64,000 nt of DNA, from contig NZ_OBMJ01000001.1 of assembly GCF_900199205.1 (NCBI RefSeq), positions 7,061,001-7,125,000 on the forward strand, written 5' to 3'. Made by a program: the position numbers and the translations under genes. The DNA is from Streptomyces sp. 1331.2. Its GTDB lineage: Bacteria > Actinomycetota > Actinomycetes > Streptomycetales > Streptomycetaceae. The first letter of the stretch is position 1, and the number at the start of each line of letters is the position of its first letter. Positions 1 to 9,000 of this stretch are shown in pieces. The notes under the pieces were generated by a model. The model saw only the letters and a program-made list of their open reading frames with translations. It did not search any database and had not been told where the DNA came from.

Positions 1-1493
<1,493 letters not shown>

Positions 1494-1544
1494 CGGGTCT
1501 CTCCTGCGTCGGCCCGCAGTGGCTCGGAGGGCTCATCTCCTGAA

Positions 1545-1581
1545 TTCCACCATACGGAAGAACGGTTTCTGTATGTGGAAA
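1545..1581 (-). promoter_or_regulatory. Two tandem IclR-type operator dyads upstream of gcl
   Basis: TTCCACCATACGGAA (1545-1559) and TTTCTGTATGTGGAAA (1566-1581) are imperfect palindromes of the TTCC-N7-GGAA kind. Their centres are about 21 bp apart, two helical turns, so two dimers would sit on one face of the DNA. They lie 52-88 nt upstream of the gcl start. IclR-family repressors such as AllR control allantoin/glyoxylate genes in Streptomyces and use TGGAA/TTCCA-type half-sites. The assignment to that family is inferred; no regulator gene is in the window. Confidence 0.6.
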
Positions 1582-1593
1582 CAAGGTAGGGCG

Positions 1594-2086
1594 GGCTCCG
1601 TCAGGGCGTCAAGGGGGACTTCAACAGAATGTGTCAGTCCGCGCCGGGGTGGAATTGGCAGCTCGACCAGGAGGAACCCGTACGAACAGGCGATGTTCGT
1701 GCAGGTGTACGGGGGGAAGCGGACGATCCGCAGCGGGAAGCGTGCCCGGTGTGCAGTGCCCGTGAAGGGACGGTGCCCGAGGTTGGCCCGCCTCGCCGCC
1801 CTGGGTACCGTCGGTGGCACGCCGGGCCTGTGACGTCCAACTGAGGCCGCGGCAGGGGGGTTTGGGAGCGCCGGGCAACGGGGGGAACGTCGCCGGCGGC
1901 CCGTCCAGGACCAGCGGGCCCGGTCCGCCGCACCCGAGCGGGGACCCACCCCTGACCGCACCGACCCGACACCCGCCGCCGTCCCGCGGCACCGCGGTCC
2001 CCTGCTCCCGCCCCCGCCACCCCTCCGTCTCCCTCCCGCCCTGCAGCCTCCGCCCTGCAACGGCGTGCCCGCGGCGTCGGGCGCGC
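1594..2086. other. Non-coding interval between gcl and the SulP unit
   Basis: No open frame here looks like a protein family or has a good ribosome-binding site. The only structure seen is an inverted repeat ACGAAC-N7-GTTCGT (1682-1700), whose 7-nt gap is too long for an actinobacterial LexA box. The interval should hold the gcl promoter region and the promoter of the downstream leader-SulP unit. Confidence 0.5.
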
Positions 2087-2101
2087 GGAAGGAACGTCCC
2101 C

Positions 2102-2146
2102 ATGCGCTGCTGTACCCCTGCCCGGCCCCCGGCGGTGACCGGGTGA
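2102..2146 (+). CDS. Putative Cys-Cys leader peptide overlapping the SulP start
   Basis: A 14-codon frame, MRCCTPARPPAVTG, begins at an ATG eight bases after a strong Shine-Dalgarno (GGAAGGA, 2087-2093). Its stop TGA (2144-2146) overlaps the proposed GTG start (2143-2145) of the SulP transporter, which has no good ribosome-binding site of its own, so translation is probably coupled. Adjacent TGC TGT codons at positions 3-4 suit a ribosome that senses charged Cys-tRNA. Short Cys-rich upstream ORFs are known before sulfur genes in actinobacteria. The regulatory role is inferred, and a chance ORF cannot be excluded. Confidence 0.5.
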   Translation: MRCCTPARPPAVTG

Positions 2147-3714
2147 GCCGGCCCTCCCGCCGGAGCGAGAGCCCGCCGGGCCGCCCCCGCAAGAACGGCC
2201 CGCCGGGCCAGCCCCGGCCCGCTCTCGCCGCGCTGCGCGCCGTCCCCTGGCGCCACGACCTGTCCGCCTCGCTCGTGGTCTTCCTGGTCGCCCTCCCGCT
2301 CTGCGTCGGGGTGGCCGTCGCCTCAGGTGTCCCGGCCGAACTCGGCCTGGTCACCGGCATCGTCGGCGGCCTGGTGGTCGGCGCTCTGCCCGGCAGCAGC
2401 CTGCAGGTCAGCGGGCCCGCCGCCGGGCTGACCGTCCTGGTCGCCGACGCCGTCCAGCGCTTCGGCGTCGGCGCGCTCGGCCTGCTGGTGCTCGCCACCG
2501 GCCTGCTCCAGCTGGCGATGGGCGCGCTGCGGCTCGGCCGCTGGTTCCGGGCGATGTCCGCCTCGGTGGTGCACGGCATGCTGGCCGGCATCGGACTGAC
2601 CCTGGTGTTCGGCCAGCTCTACGCCCTCGCCGACCGCCGCGCCCCCGCGACCGGGCCGGAGAAGATCACCGGACTGCCCGCCCTGCTGACGGACGTCCTC
2701 AGCGCCGCGGCCACCCCGAGCGCGGTCGCCCTCGGCCTCGGCACCCTGCTGGTGCTGGTCGGCTGGAAGTACCTGCCCGAGCGCGCCGCCCGCGCCGTCC
2801 CCGCGCCGCTGGCCGCCGTCGGGCTGGCCGCCGCCGTCACCGCCGTCGCGGACCTGCCGGTGGCCCGGGTCCGGGTGGCCGGGCTGCTCGACATCGTGCA
2901 GCCGCCCGACCGCGACGCCCTGACCGCCCTGGCCGGCACCGCCGGGCTCGGCACGGTCGTCGCCTTCACCCTGATCGCCTCCGCCGAGACGCTGTTCAGC
3001 GCCGCCGCCGTCGACCGGATGCACCACGGCCCGCGCACCGACTACGACCGCGAACTCACCGCCCAGGGCGTCGGCAACGCGGTCTGCGGACTGCTCGGCG
3101 CGCTGCCGATGACCGCGGTGATCGTCCGCAGCGCCACCAACGTCCAGGCCGGCGCCCGGACCAAGGCCTCCCGCCTCCTGCACGGCGTCTGGCTGCTGCT
3201 GTTCACCGCGCTGCTGCCCGGCTCGCTCGGTTTCGTCCCGCTGACCGCGCTGGCCGCCGTCCTGGTCCACGCCGGCGCCAAGCTCGTGTCGCTGCGCCGG
3301 ATGGCCGCGCTCTGCCGGGAGCACCGGGGCGAGGCGCTGGTGCTGGTGGTGACGGCGGTGGCGATCATCGCCACCGACCTGTTCGAGGGGGTGCTGATCG
3401 GTGTCGGCCTGGCGGTGGCCAAGTCCGCCTGGCAGACCTCACACCTGCAGATCGCGGTGGAGGAGCTGATGCTGCCGACCGGCGAGGCGCTGCACCGGGT
3501 CCGGCTGAGCGGCAACGCCACCTTCCTGCGGCTGCCCCGGCTGCTGGACACCCTGGAGCGGCTGCCGGACGACCGGCCGGTCGAACTGGACTGGTCCGGG
3601 CTGCGCCACCTGGACCACGCCTGCACGCTCGCCCTCGCCACCTGGGCCGACCAGCACCGGGCCCGCTCCACCGCACCGCTGGCCGTCGACCCGCCGCTGC
3701 CCTCGGTGGTCTGA
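2143..3714 (+). CDS. SulP (SLC26A) family inorganic anion transporter
   Basis: This predicted multi-spanning inner-membrane transporter would carry sulfate, bicarbonate or a similar anion. The N-terminus has the family signature (DLSASLVVFLVALPLCVGVA), followed by about 12 hydrophobic segments up to residue 430 and a short STAS-like tail (VELDWSGLRHLDHACTLALA). The total of about 523 aa is at the short end of the family. The GTG at 2143 is chosen because it overlaps the stop of a well-initiated Cys-Cys mini-ORF. An upstream in-frame GTG at 2065 would add 26 proline/arginine-rich residues that look untranslated. A hairpin terminator follows at 3742. The substrate is not decided by the sequence: the Cys-Cys leader favours sulfate, while some actinobacterial relatives carry bicarbonate. 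Confidence 0.85.
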   Translation: MSRPSRRSESPPGRPRKNGPPGQPRPALAALRAVPWRHDLSASLVVFLVALPLCVGVAVASGVPAELGLVTGIVGGLVVGALPGSSLQVSGPAAGLTVLVADAVQRFGVGALGLLVLATGLLQLAMGALRLGRWFRAMSASVVHGMLAGIGLTLVFGQLYALADRRAPATGPEKITGLPALLTDVLSAAATPSAVALGLGTLLVLVGWKYLPERAARAVPAPLAAVGLAAAVTAVADLPVARVRVAGLLDIVQPPDRDALTALAGTAGLGTVVAFTLIASAETLFSAAAVDRMHHGPRTDYDRELTAQGVGNAVCGLLGALPMTAVIVRSATNVQAGARTKASRLLHGVWLLLFTALLPGSLGFVPLTALAAVLVHAGAKLVSLRRMAALCREHRGEALVLVVTAVAIIATDLFEGVLIGVGLAVAKSAWQTSHLQIAVEELMLPTGEALHRVRLSGNATFLRLPRLLDTLERLPDDRPVELDWSGLRHLDHACTLALATWADQHRARSTAPLAVDPPLPSVV

Positions 3715-3741
3715 CGGCCCGCAGGGCCGGTCCGTCTAGCC

Positions 3742-3781
3742 TGGTCGCCGGTTCGGGAGAGAGTGCCCGGACCGGCGACCA
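3742..3781 (+). terminator. Strong hairpin after the SulP gene
   Basis: TGGTCGCCGGT (3742-3752) pairs with ACCGGCGACCA (3771-3781), and the stem continues inward through a T-G wobble and CGGG/CCCG to an 8-nt loop. That makes about 16 bp with no U-tract, typical of Streptomyces terminators. It ends 15 nt before the Shine-Dalgarno of the next gene, so it could also act as a 5' UTR structure. Confidence 0.65.
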
Positions 3782-3810
3782 GTGCCGTCGACAACAAGGA
3801 GCGCAGAGCC

Positions 3811-4107
3811 GTGATCGCAGCCTTTTCGGTGACCCCGCTGGGGATCGGCGAGGACGTGGGCGTGGCGGTGGCCGCCGCCGTCCGGGTGGTCCGGGCGAGC
3901 GGACTGCCGAACCGTACGGATGCGATGTTCACCAGCATCGAGGGGGAGTGGGACGAGGTGATGCCGGTGATCCGGGCGGCGATCGAGGCGGTGAAGGCGC
4001 ACAGCAACCGGGTCAGCACGGTCATCAAGATCGACGACCGGGCCGGGGTCACCGACGGCCTCACCGCCAAGGTCGCCTCGGTCGAGCGGCACCTGGCCGA
4101 GGGCTGA
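3811..4107 (+). CDS. MTH1187-family thiamine-binding protein (DUF77)
   Basis: This 98-aa protein is of the ferredoxin-like-fold MTH1187/YkoF-type family that binds thiamine or related pyrimidines. The family pattern is clear: MIAAFSVTPLGIGEDVG at the N-terminus, RTDAMFTSIEGEWDEVM in the middle, and KIDDRAG near the C-terminus, at the usual family length. The start is GTG (3811), preceded by AAGGAG with a 9-nt gap. It stands alone between the SulP hairpin and the convergent DoxX gene. No thiamine transporter or TPP riboswitch is nearby, so its partner is unknown. It is probably cytosolic. Confidence 0.85.
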   Translation: MIAAFSVTPLGIGEDVGVAVAAAVRVVRASGLPNRTDAMFTSIEGEWDEVMPVIRAAIEAVKAHSNRVSTVIKIDDRAGVTDGLTAKVASVERHLAEG

Positions 4108-4157
4108 GCCCGGCGAGGGCCGAACCGATCGAGGGTTGGGCCCGGCCAGGGCTGAGC

Positions 4158-4640
4158 TCAGCCCGCCGAGGTCGGCTGCGCGGCCGCTTCTGCCGGGTCG
4201 GCCGTCGCGGCCGCCGACTCGCGGCTGAGCAGCCGGTCCAGGGCGTACGGGCCGGAGCCGAGCACCGCGATGGCGAGGAAGGCCCAGCAGAACAGCACCG
4301 AGGCCTCGCCGCCGTTCTGCAGCGGGAGCAGTGCGTGCTCCTGGTGGACGGTGAAGTAGGCGTAGGCCATCGAGCCGGAGCAGAGCAGGGCGGCCGTCCT
4401 GGTGCCGGCGCCGAGCAGCACCAGGACACCGCCGACCAGCTGGATCAGTGCCGCCCACCAGCCGGGCCACTGGCCGACCGGGACGGTGCCGCCGCCCTTG
4501 GCGCCGCCGAGGACGCCGAAGAGCGAGGCGGCGCCGTGGCAGGCGAAGAGCAGGCCGATGACGATCCGAAAGGCCGTCAGGACCAGTGGCCTGGCGGCCT
4601 CGACGGCCTGGCGGGGGGTGGTGAGGACGTTCGAGGACAT
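4158..4640 (-). CDS. DoxX family membrane protein
   Basis: This 160-aa integral membrane protein has four predicted helices. The DoxX pattern is visible: RIVIGLLFACHGAASLFG near the N-terminus, LIQLVGGVLVLLGAGTRTAA in the middle and a C-terminal ALDRLL segment. The family has been linked to thiol and oxidant stress, but a biochemical role here is unproven. The ATG at 4640 is preceded by AGGAGG. A textbook promoter (TTGACA-N18-TAGCCT) lies upstream, divergent from a TetR gene whose promoter is about 70 bp away, so the TetR protein may control it. The stop codon lies inside a perfect 16-bp palindrome, GGGCTGAGCTCAGCCC (4149-4164). Confidence 0.85.
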   Translation of the reverse strand: MSSNVLTTPRQAVEAARPLVLTAFRIVIGLLFACHGAASLFGVLGGAKGGGTVPVGQWPGWWAALIQLVGGVLVLLGAGTRTAALLCSGSMAYAYFTVHQEHALLPLQNGGEASVLFCWAFLAIAVLGSGPYALDRLLSRESAAATADPAEAAAQPTSAG

Positions 4641-4685
4641 GGGGAAGCGCCTCCTGGGCGAGCAGGGAGGGGGGATGAGGCGGTA

Positions 4686-4715
4686 AGGCTAGGCTTCGTT
4701 TTGTTTAATTGTCAA
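4686..4715 (-). promoter_or_regulatory. Housekeeping-type promoter of the DoxX gene
   Basis: Read on the minus strand, TTGACA (4715-4710) is separated by 18 nt from TAGCCT (4691-4686). This is a near-consensus HrdB-type promoter 46-75 nt upstream of the DoxX ATG. The spacer is unusually AT-rich for this genome. Confidence 0.75.
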
Positions 4716-4781
4716 TGGACTGTCAGAAGTCGTCACAAGCCGTCAAGTTCGTCGATGCTGCGGCCGAACCCAAGGCTTTTC

Positions 4782-4811
4782 TTGACCGATCGATCTCGAA
4801 AGCGCTAGCGT
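4782..4811 (+). promoter_or_regulatory. Promoter of the TetR gene, likely leaderless
   Basis: TTGACC (4782-4787), an 18-nt spacer and TAGCGT (4806-4811) end 7 nt before the TetR ATG, so transcription should start at or next to the A of the ATG. The -35 overlaps TGACCG, the same half-site found in the dyad before the MFS gene (5450-5463). This suggests autoregulation. Confidence 0.65.
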
Positions 4812-4818
4812 CTGCGTC

Positions 4819-5406
4819 ATGGCGCGAACGAAGGAATTCGACCCGGACGCGGCGTTGCAGGCGGCCCTGGAGCTGTTCTGGCGCCGCGGCTACGAGGCCA
4901 CCTCGATGGCCGACCTGGTCGAGGGGCTGGGCATCGGCCGGGCCAGCATCTACGCCACCTTCGGCAGCAAGCACGAGCTCTACCTGCGCGCCCTGGAGCG
5001 CTACGCCGAGCAGGTCGACCCAGGGCTGCTGGCGGAGCTGTCCCAGCCCGGCCCGGTGCTGCCGGCCGTACGGGCGCTGGTGCGGCGGTACGCGGCGCAA
5101 TCGGCGGGGGAGGGGAGGGAGCGCGGCTGCTTCGTCACCAACACCGCCGTCGAGCTCGCTCCGCACGACCCTTCGGCGGCCCGCCGGGTGGCCGCCAGCC
5201 TCGGCCACCTGGAGACGGTGCTGACCGCCGCCCTGGTGCGCGCCGAGGCGCAGGGCGAACTGCCCGTCGGTCGGGAGCCCCGGGCGCTCGCCCGGTTGCT
5301 GCTGGTGCTGCTGCAGGGCATGCGGGTGATGGGCAAGACCGCCGACGGCGCGGCCCGGGTGGGGGACGCGGCCGAACAGGCGCTGACGCTGCTGGAGCGG
5401 GACTGA
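4819..5406 (+). CDS. TetR/AcrR family transcriptional regulator
   Basis: This 195-aa repressor-type protein has an N-terminal helix-turn-helix (ALQAALELFWRRGYEATSMA then GIGRASIYATFGSKHELY) at about residues 10-55 and an alpha-helical ligand domain with RGCFVTN, typical of the YezE/TetR_C_16-like group. No Shine-Dalgarno precedes the ATG, and the -10 box lies 7 nt upstream, so the mRNA is probably leaderless. The gene is divergent from DoxX and 80 nt upstream of an MFS-SDR operon that has a TetR-like dyad in front. The likely job is repression of both flanking transcripts. The ligand is unknown. Confidence 0.9.
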   Translation: MARTKEFDPDAALQAALELFWRRGYEATSMADLVEGLGIGRASIYATFGSKHELYLRALERYAEQVDPGLLAELSQPGPVLPAVRALVRRYAAQSAGEGRERGCFVTNTAVELAPHDPSAARRVAASLGHLETVLTAALVRAEAQGELPVGREPRALARLLLVLLQGMRVMGKTADGAARVGDAAEQALTLLERD

Positions 5407-5449
5407 CGGCCGATCCGGTCGACGGGTCTTGCATCGCTGTCGCGATTCT

Positions 5450-5463
5450 GTACCGAACGGTCA
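5450..5463 (+). promoter_or_regulatory. Candidate TetR operator before the MFS-SDR operon
   Basis: TGTACCGAACGGTCA contains the inverted half-sites ACCG and CGGT and sits 24 nt before the MFS ATG, next to the AT-rich stretch CATTATAAGGAG that provides a -10-like element and the Shine-Dalgarno. The half-site TGACCG recurs at the TetR gene's own -35 box. Assignment to the adjacent TetR is inferred. Confidence 0.5.
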
Positions 5464-5486
5464 TTATAAGGAGAGGGGGGCTTCTC

Positions 5487-6935
5487 ATGAGCGTCACCAC
5501 GGCGGGCCGGTCCGGCCGGTCCGGCTTCGCACTGCTGGGCGTCATCCAGGCGGTGCTGATCCTCACCATCACGATCCTCACCGTGCCGTTGCCGCTGGTG
5601 GCCCGGGAGTTCGGGCTCGGCCCGTCCGGCGTGCTGCTGCTGAGCGCCTCCTACGGACTCACCTTCAGCGCCCTGTTACTCCTCGGTGGCCGGCTGACCG
5701 ACCGGCACGGCGGGCGCCGGACCCTGCGGGCGGGCCTCACCCTGCTCGCCGCCGCCTCGATCGCCTGCGCCCTCGCACCCGGCTACCCCGTCCTGCTCGC
5801 CGGCCGCCTCGTCCAGGGCGCCGGCGCCGCCCTCACCGCCCCGGCCGCGGTCGCCGTGGTCCGGGTGCTGTACCCCCGACCCGCCGCCTACCGCAGGGCG
5901 ATGGCCACCTGGGGCGGACTCTCGGTGCTCGGCGCCACCGTCGGCAGCGTGCTGTCGGGTGCGGTCGCCGCCGCGGTGTCCTGGCGCTGGCTGTTCGCGG
6001 TGCCCGTCCTGGTCGCCCTCGCCGGCCTCGCCCGCTCCGGCGCCCTGCCCGCCGCCGAGCCCTCCGGCCGCCGCCCGGCCCCGGACCTGCTCGGCGCGGC
6101 CCTCGCCACCGCCGGTGTCTGCGCGGCGAGTTACGGCCTGGTCGGGTCCACCGACCGCGGCTGGGCCGACCCCGGGACGTACGGACCGCTGCTCGCCGGA
6201 CTGGCCCTGCTGCTCGCCTTCGCCGCCGCCGAACGCCGCGCCACCGACCCGCTGCTGCCACCCGGCTTCCTCGCCGACCGGCACCGTGCCACCGCGCTCG
6301 TCGCCGTCATGACCACCGCCGCCGGCACCGCGCTGACCTTCGTCCTGCTCTCGCTCTACCTCCAGCAGGTGCGCGGCTGGAGCGCCGCCGCCACCTCCGC
6401 CGCCTTCCTGCCGTACGCGGCCGTCCTGCTGCTGTCCGGGCGCCTGTCCGGCCCGCTGACCGTCCGGTACGGGCCCGGGCCGGTCACCGCCGGCGGGCTC
6501 GCCGTGGCGGGCGCCGGAAGCGGCCTGCTGGCCGGCCTCACCCCCGACAGCGGGTACGCCCTCGGGCTGCTGCCCGGGCTGCTCCTGCTGCCCGCCGGAG
6601 CCGCCGCGGCCTTCGCCGGAGCGGCCGTCCTCGCCACCGGCGGGGTCGCCCCCGAACGGACCGGCCTGGCCGCCGGGGTGTTCAACACGGCCATGGAGCT
6701 CGGCCCCACCGCCGGACTGGCCGCCCTGATGGCGCTCGCCGCCACCCGCCCCACCATCGTCGGCGGCTACGCGGCGGCCTTCGCCGCTGCCGCCGCCGGG
6801 CTCGCGCTCACCGCCGTCGCGGTCGCCGCACTGCCCCGAACGACCACCACCGCACCAACGGGCACCACCACAGCCCCGGAACGCACCACCTCTGCACCAG
6901 AACGCACCACTCGAATCAAGGAGTTCAGCCCATGA
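5487..6935 (+). CDS. MFS drug-efflux-type transporter
   Basis: This 482-aa major-facilitator transporter has about 14 hydrophobic segments (DHA2-like). Motif A appears as GGRLTDRHGGRRTL after TM2, and motif C-like glycines occur in GLSVLGATVGSVLSGAV. A strong AAGGAGAGGG precedes the ATG at 5487. The hydrophilic C-terminus is a short threonine-rich repeat (APERTTSAPERTT) encoded by repeated GAACGCACCAC units, so it is probably a variable tail. The stop overlaps the ATG of the SDR gene (ATGA), indicating coupled translation. The upstream TetR gene and dyad suggest inducible efflux of a compound the SDR may modify. The substrate cannot be read from the sequence. Confidence 0.88.
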   Translation: MSVTTAGRSGRSGFALLGVIQAVLILTITILTVPLPLVAREFGLGPSGVLLLSASYGLTFSALLLLGGRLTDRHGGRRTLRAGLTLLAAASIACALAPGYPVLLAGRLVQGAGAALTAPAAVAVVRVLYPRPAAYRRAMATWGGLSVLGATVGSVLSGAVAAAVSWRWLFAVPVLVALAGLARSGALPAAEPSGRRPAPDLLGAALATAGVCAASYGLVGSTDRGWADPGTYGPLLAGLALLLAFAAAERRATDPLLPPGFLADRHRATALVAVMTTAAGTALTFVLLSLYLQQVRGWSAAATSAAFLPYAAVLLLSGRLSGPLTVRYGPGPVTAGGLAVAGAGSGLLAGLTPDSGYALGLLPGLLLLPAGAAAAFAGAAVLATGGVAPERTGLAAGVFNTAMELGPTAGLAALMALAATRPTIVGGYAAAFAAAAAGLALTAVAVAALPRTTTTAPTGTTTAPERTTSAPERTTRIKEFSP

Positions 6936-7693
6936 CCACGCGTTTCGCCGACAAGTCCGTCCTGGTCACCGGCGGCGGCAGCGGCATAGGCCGGGCCATC
7001 GCGCTCGCCTTCGCCCAGGAGGGTGCCCGGGTCGCGGTCGCCGGCCGCAGTGCCGCCCCGCTCGCCGAGACCGTCGAGCTGATCGAGCAGGCCGGCGGCA
7101 AGGCGGTCGCGCTGACCGGCGACGTGACGAACGGCCAGGATGCCGCCCGGCTGGTCCGCGAGACCGTCGAGGCCTTCGGCGGCCTGGACGTCGCCGTCAA
7201 CAACGCCGGGGTGTTCGGTGCCGCCGGCCCGGTCGCCGAGATCGACGAGGCCGACTTCCAGCGGGTGTTCGACATCAACGTCACCGGCACCCTGCTCGCG
7301 ATGAAGCACCAGATCGGCCACCTGCGGGCGAACGGCGGCGGCGCGATCGTCAACGTCTCCTCCAACCTCGGCGCCCACAAGCGGCTCGCGGGCGTCGGCG
7401 CCTACGCCGCCAGCAAGGCCGCCGTCACCGCGCTCACCCGGGCCGCCGCCCTCGACCACATCCGCGAGGGCGTGCGGATCAACACGGTGAGCCCAGGCCC
7501 GGTGGACACCCCCATGTCCACCCGCCCCGGCGAGAACGCCGCCGACAAGGCCGAGCGGATGAGGGCGGACCTCCCGGTCGGCCGGGCGGGCGCGGTCGAG
7601 GAGATCGCCGCCGCCGTCCTCTACCTCGCCTCCTCCGAGGCGGCCTTCACCGTCGGCGCCGACCTGGTCCTGGACGGCGGCGTCACCGCCTGA
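6932..7693 (+). CDS. Short-chain dehydrogenase/reductase (SDR)
   Basis: This 253-aa classical SDR oxidoreductase uses NAD(P)(H). It has the cofactor motif TGGGSGIG (residues 13-20), NNAG, the catalytic Ser in NVSSNLG, YAASK (the Tyr-x-x-x-Lys pair) and the C-terminal ADLVLDGG typical of the family. The ATG overlaps the MFS stop by 4 nt (ATGA), and AAGGAG lies upstream, so it is the second gene of the TetR-regulated operon. The substrate is unknown; the linkage suggests detoxification of an exported or imported carbonyl or alcohol. The 3' end has been duplicated into an 18-nt tandem repeat just past the stop codon. Confidence 0.92.
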   Translation: MTTRFADKSVLVTGGGSGIGRAIALAFAQEGARVAVAGRSAAPLAETVELIEQAGGKAVALTGDVTNGQDAARLVRETVEAFGGLDVAVNNAGVFGAAGPVAEIDEADFQRVFDINVTGTLLAMKHQIGHLRANGGGAIVNVSSNLGAHKRLAGVGAYAASKAAVTALTRAAALDHIREGVRINTVSPGPVDTPMSTRPGENAADKAERMRADLPVGRAGAVEEIAAAVLYLASSEAAFTVGADLVLDGGVTA

Positions 7694-7733
7694 CCACCGG
7701 GCACCGCCTGACCACTGGATACCGCCTGACCAC
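7685..7733 (+). repeat. 18-nt tandem repeat over the SDR stop codon
   Basis: ACCGCCTGACCAC occurs at 7685, 7703 and 7721, exactly 18 nt apart. The first copy spans the SDR stop codon. The copies have diverged between the cores. This is a small, in-register duplication with no obvious function. Confidence 0.7.
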
Positions 7734-7768
7734 CAGGTAGCTGACCGCCGGCCGTCACCTGACGACCC

Positions 7769-7823
7769 GCCGAAACCTTGCGCACGCCCCGTTCCGCCGT
7801 CCGGGCATGCGCAAGGTTTCGGC
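7769..7823 (+). terminator. Long perfect inverted repeat downstream of the SDR gene
   Basis: GCCGAAACCTTGCGCA (7769-7784) is perfectly complementary to TGCGCAAGGTTTCGGC (7808-7823), with a 23-nt loop. A 16-bp perfect stem 75 nt after the SDR stop and 142 nt before the ABC operon is most simply a terminator. The TTGCGCA cores also resemble sugar-regulator half-sites, so a looping operator is possible. Confidence 0.55.
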
Positions 7824-7965
7824 CATTTGCGGCCCGGATGCCGAATTCCGTTTCGTCCACCCGCGCACCGTACGGCCCCCTGCCGACGGCGCGGCGACCG
7901 CCCGGGCCCGGCAGGGAGCCCGGCCGGGCACGATCGGCCGGATCTGACGCGAACGCGTAATCCCG

Positions 7966-9000
7966 GTGACACCCGCCGATCACCCCGGGGTTCCCATCGC
8001 GTCGTGTGGGCAAGACACGGTTTCGGCCGGAACCGACATCACGAAAGGCGGACGCGCACCCCATGCCGACCGCACCGCACGCCGGGCCCCGGGTGGGCCC
8101 CGCCCACCAGCACCCCGGCGGGGCCGCTGGGGCGAACACGGGCTCGCCTGGGCCTTCCTGCTGCCCTCCCTGGCGGTCTTCGTCCTCTTCATCGGCTACC
8201 CGCTGGGGCGGACGATCTACCTGAGCGGACACGCCAACGACCTCTTCGGCGCGCCCTCCCGCTACGTCGGGTTCAAGCACTACACCGACCTGCTCACCTC
8301 GGCGGACTTCCGCCGAACCCTCGTCACCACGGCGCTGTTCACGCTGCTCACCGTGGTCCCCGGGGTGCTCGGTGCGCTGGCGCTGGTGCTGCTCCTGGAG
8401 AACCGGATCCGCGGCGTACGGCTGCTGCGCTCCGCCTTCGCGCTGCCGTTCGCGTTCTCCGTGGCCAGCGCCTCGGTGGTCTTCGCGGTGTTCTTCAACC
8501 CCGCCAGCGGGGTGCTCAACGGCCTGCTCTCGCACGTCGGCCTCGGCCCGGTCGGCTGGCTGACCGACTCCCACTACGCGCTGGTCTCGGTGGCCGTCAC
8601 CACGGTCTGGATGAACCTCGGCTACAACGTGCTGGTGCTCTCCGCCGGCATCGGGTCGATCCCGGGGGAGATCGTCGAAGCGGCCCGCATCGACGGCGCG
8701 TCGGGCCTGCGGCTGGCCCGTTCGATCACCGTCCCGATGCTCGGCCCGAACCTGTTCTTCCTCACCGTGGTCTCCACCGTCCACGCGCTGCAGAGCTTCG
8801 GCCAGATCCACATCCTCACCAAGGGCGGGCCGGACGGCTCCACCCGGACCCTCGTCTACTCCGTCTACGAGAAGGCCTTCGCCTACGGCTCCAGCGACTT
8901 CGGCACCGCGAGCGCCCAGGCCGTGGTGCTGCTCGTGGTCGTCCTCGCCTGCACGGCCGTCCAGTTCGGCGTCCTGGAGCGGAAGGTGCACTACGCATGA
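7966..9000 (+). CDS. ABC transporter permease, UgpA-like
   Basis: This membrane permease belongs to a carbohydrate or glycerol-3-phosphate type importer. It has six hydrophobic segments beginning at WAFLLPSLAVFVLFIGYPLG, the EAA loop (EAARIDGASGLRLARSITV) that contacts the ATPase, and a C-terminus (QFGVLERKVHYA) similar to E. coli UgpA. The start is uncertain. The only in-frame start is a GTG at 7966 with no ribosome-binding site, giving about 60 residues before TM1. An ATG at 8063 with AAAGG upstream is out of frame by one base. Either the GTG is used or a small indel lies at 8063-8130. The stop overlaps ugpE (ATGA). Confidence 0.85.
   Translation: MTPADHPGVPIASCGQDTVSAGTDITKGGRAPHADRTARRAPGGPRPPAPRRGRWGEHGLAWAFLLPSLAVFVLFIGYPLGRTIYLSGHANDLFGAPSRYVGFKHYTDLLTSADFRRTLVTTALFTLLTVVPGVLGALALVLLLENRIRGVRLLRSAFALPFAFSVASASVVFAVFFNPASGVLNGLLSHVGLGPVGWLTDSHYALVSVAVTTVWMNLGYNVLVLSAGIGSIPGEIVEAARIDGASGLRLARSITVPMLGPNLFFLTVVSTVHALQSFGQIHILTKGGPDGSTRTLVYSVYEKAFAYGSSDFGTASAQAVVLLVVVLACTAVQFGVLERKVHYA

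Noticed and set aside
1682..1700. ACGAAC-N7-GTTCGT as a LexA (SOS) box
   Set aside because: The actinobacterial LexA site has a 4-nt gap between GAAC and GTTC; here it is 7, and no repair gene follows.
5429..6934. Reading frame that would extend the SDR protein upstream across the whole MFS gene
   Set aside because: The N-terminal 500 residues are Arg/Pro shadow of the transporter frame. The SDR has its own ATG with a ribosome-binding site at 6932.
8063..8224. Small ORF starting at the ATG with AAAGG upstream, inside the ugpA region
   Set aside because: The protein is low-complexity Pro/Gly/Ser and becomes meaningless in the permease region. Treated instead as evidence for a possible frameshift.
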